The translations under genes were made by a program, and so were the position numbers. DNA of 7,612 bases, from assembly GCA_900546085.1 (NCBI GenBank), contig URBS01000106.1:1-7612 (forward strand), in the 5' to 3' direction. The notes beneath the pieces are model-generated. The model did not search any database, was not told where the DNA came from, and saw only the letters and a program-made list of their open reading frames with translations. Shown piece after piece: positions 6,825-7,612 of this stretch; within the stretch, counting starts at the first letter, position 1, and every line of letters begins with the position of its first letter. The DNA comes from an uncultured Collinsella sp. Lineage in GTDB: Bacteria; Actinomycetota; Coriobacteriia; Coriobacteriales; Coriobacteriaceae.

Positions 6825-6854
6825 AATGGCCGGCTCAATGAGTCGGCCATTTTT
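6825..6854 (+). terminator. Intrinsic-terminator-like hairpin between rpmF and plsX
   Basis: AATGGCCGGCTC (6825-6836) pairs with GAGTCGGCCATT (6840-6851) as a 12-bp stem with one G-U pair and an AAT loop, ending in five T (6850-6854). This is a textbook Rho-independent shape. It ends only 4 nt before the plsX Shine-Dalgarno at 6859. It may simply end the rpmF transcript or act as an attenuator for plsX. Confidence 0.8.
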
Positions 6855-6871
6855 GTATAAGGAGTATGTAT

Positions 6872-7561
6872 ATGAGTAACGTTCGCGTTTGTGTAGACGT
6901 TGTGGGCGGAGACGAGAAACCTCAGGTTGTTCTCGATGGTATCGAGGCAGCACTTGCCGCCGATTCCGATATCGAGGTCTTGGCAGCTGGCCCCGCTGAA
7001 ATCGTTAATCCCTTTGCTGCTTCCCATGCACGTGTTGAGGCCCTTGAGGCACCCGACGTTATCGCCATGGATGACGATCCCATTCGCGCCGTGATGACCA
7101 AGCGTAAATCGTCGATCGTGTTGTCGTGCCGCGCCATCAAGAAGGGAAATGCGGACGCGTTCTTCTCTGCCGGCTCGACCGGTGCCATGACTGCTGCCGC
7201 CACCGCCTATGTGACGCCGTTTAGATATATGGCCGAGGGCAAGAAGCAGCCGGTCCGTCCGTGCCTCACCAATGCACTGCCCAACCGCGCTGGCGGCCTG
7301 ACGGTCCTCTGCGACATGGGCGCCAACCCCGATGTCGAGGTCGACGACATGGTTCGTTTTGCCCAGATGGGTAGCGCCTATGCGCGCGTCGTCTTGGGCA
7401 TTGAGCATCCCCGCGTCGGTCTGCTTGCCAACGGCACCGAGGACGAAAAGGGCTCCAACTTCACCAAGTCGTGCTTTCCGGCCATGAAGGCCGCTGTTTC
7501 CGGTTTTGTGGGCAACTGCGAGGGCACCGATCTTACGTCGGGCAATTTTGACGTCGTGGTC
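6872..7561 (+). CDS. plsX: Phosphate acyltransferase PlsX, 3'-truncated by contig end
   Basis: The first 230 codons of PlsX, which converts acyl-ACP and phosphate to acyl-phosphate for PlsY at the membrane; complete homologues are about 330-350 residues. Visible marks are the N-terminal VDVVGGDEKP (8-17, usually DAMGGDxAP), DDDPIRAVMTKRKSS (67-81), FFSAGSTGAMTAA (98-109), CDMGANPDV (147-155), FAQMGSAYA..VLGIEHPRVGLL (163-185), the NGTEDEKGSNFTK segment (187-199) and GNCEGTD leading to FDVVV (226-230). The next expected stretch (usually DGFxGN) is missing because adapter sequence begins at 7562. That adapter adds 17 stop-free codons in frame, so an automatic caller would give a 247-residue partial protein with a false tail. 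AAGGAG (6859-6864) is 7 nt from the chosen ATG; an in-frame ATG at 6866 is too close to it. A substrate-linked partner, FakA, lies at the other end of the window. Confidence 0.95.
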
Positions 7562-7612
7562 AGATCGGAAGAGCGTCGTGTAGGGAAAGAGTGTAGATCT
7601 CGGTGGTCGCCG
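7562..7612. other. Illumina TruSeq adapter read-through (artefact)
   Basis: The last 51 bases begin AGATCGGAAGAGCGTCGTGT and continue through CTCGGTGGTCGCCG. This equals, base for base as I know it, the reverse complement of the Illumina universal (P5-side) adapter, stopping 7 nt short of the adapter's end. It is not part of the genome. Translated in the plsX frame it gives RSEERRVGKECRSRWSP, a peptide recognisable as adapter contamination in protein databases. Genuine sequence ends at or just before 7561. Confidence 0.98.

Noticed and set aside
6557..7408. A 283-codon - strand frame across rpmF and plsX
   Set aside because: It crosses the rpmF gene, the dyad and the terminator hairpin and is antisense to PlsX motifs, so it is best explained as a shadow.
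7562..7612. A novel C-terminal extension of PlsX
   Set aside because: The bases are adapter sequence, so the encoded tail is artificial.

Overview
The window is a compact, GC-rich stretch of bacterial core genome with all nine recognisable genes on the + strand. Gene content and order, codon use rich in GCC, GAG and GAC, and a SepIVA-like coiled-coil gene beside a DUF177 gene point to an actinobacterium. Class Coriobacteriia, perhaps Collinsella or a relative, is my best guess. This placement rests on remembered family knowledge, not on a search.

Layout. (1) Positions 71-5420 look like one tight transcription unit: an Asp23/YloU-family protein, a FakA/YloV-type fatty-acid kinase, the RecG helicase, the 16S rRNA methyltransferase RsmD and phosphopantetheine adenylyltransferase CoaD. 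Gaps are 27 and 10 nt, followed by overlaps of 4 and 8 nt. (2) After a 68-nt gap with an extended -10 promoter come a SepIVA/DivIVA-like coiled-coil protein (5489-5986) and a DUF177/YceD protein (5986-6540), overlapping by one base. (3) rpmF (ribosomal protein L32, 59 codons) has its own likely promoter. (4) plsX follows an 87-nt leader containing a 14-bp dyad and a strong intrinsic-terminator-like hairpin. plsX is incomplete: its genuine sequence stops at 7561, and 7562-7612 is Illumina TruSeq adapter read-through, not biology.

How the genes fit together. In Bacillus subtilis, as I recall it, yloU-yloV-...-recG-fapR-plsX and rsmD-coaD-...-ylbN-rpmF are two separate clusters. Here the second block sits inside the first, between recG and plsX. 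Lipid precursor supply is a recurring theme: FakA makes acyl-phosphate from free fatty acids, PlsX makes acyl-phosphate from acyl-ACP, and CoaD supplies the CoA that gives ACP its prosthetic arm. The others serve ribosome assembly (RsmD, L32, probably DUF177), DNA repair (RecG) and envelope or division (SepIVA-like, Asp23-like).

I see no mobile element, CRISPR array, tRNA, rRNA or defence system. No gap without a gene exceeds 90 nt. I found no convincing undescribed system. The points most worth a second look are the plsX leader, the SepIVA-like gene and the adapter contamination.
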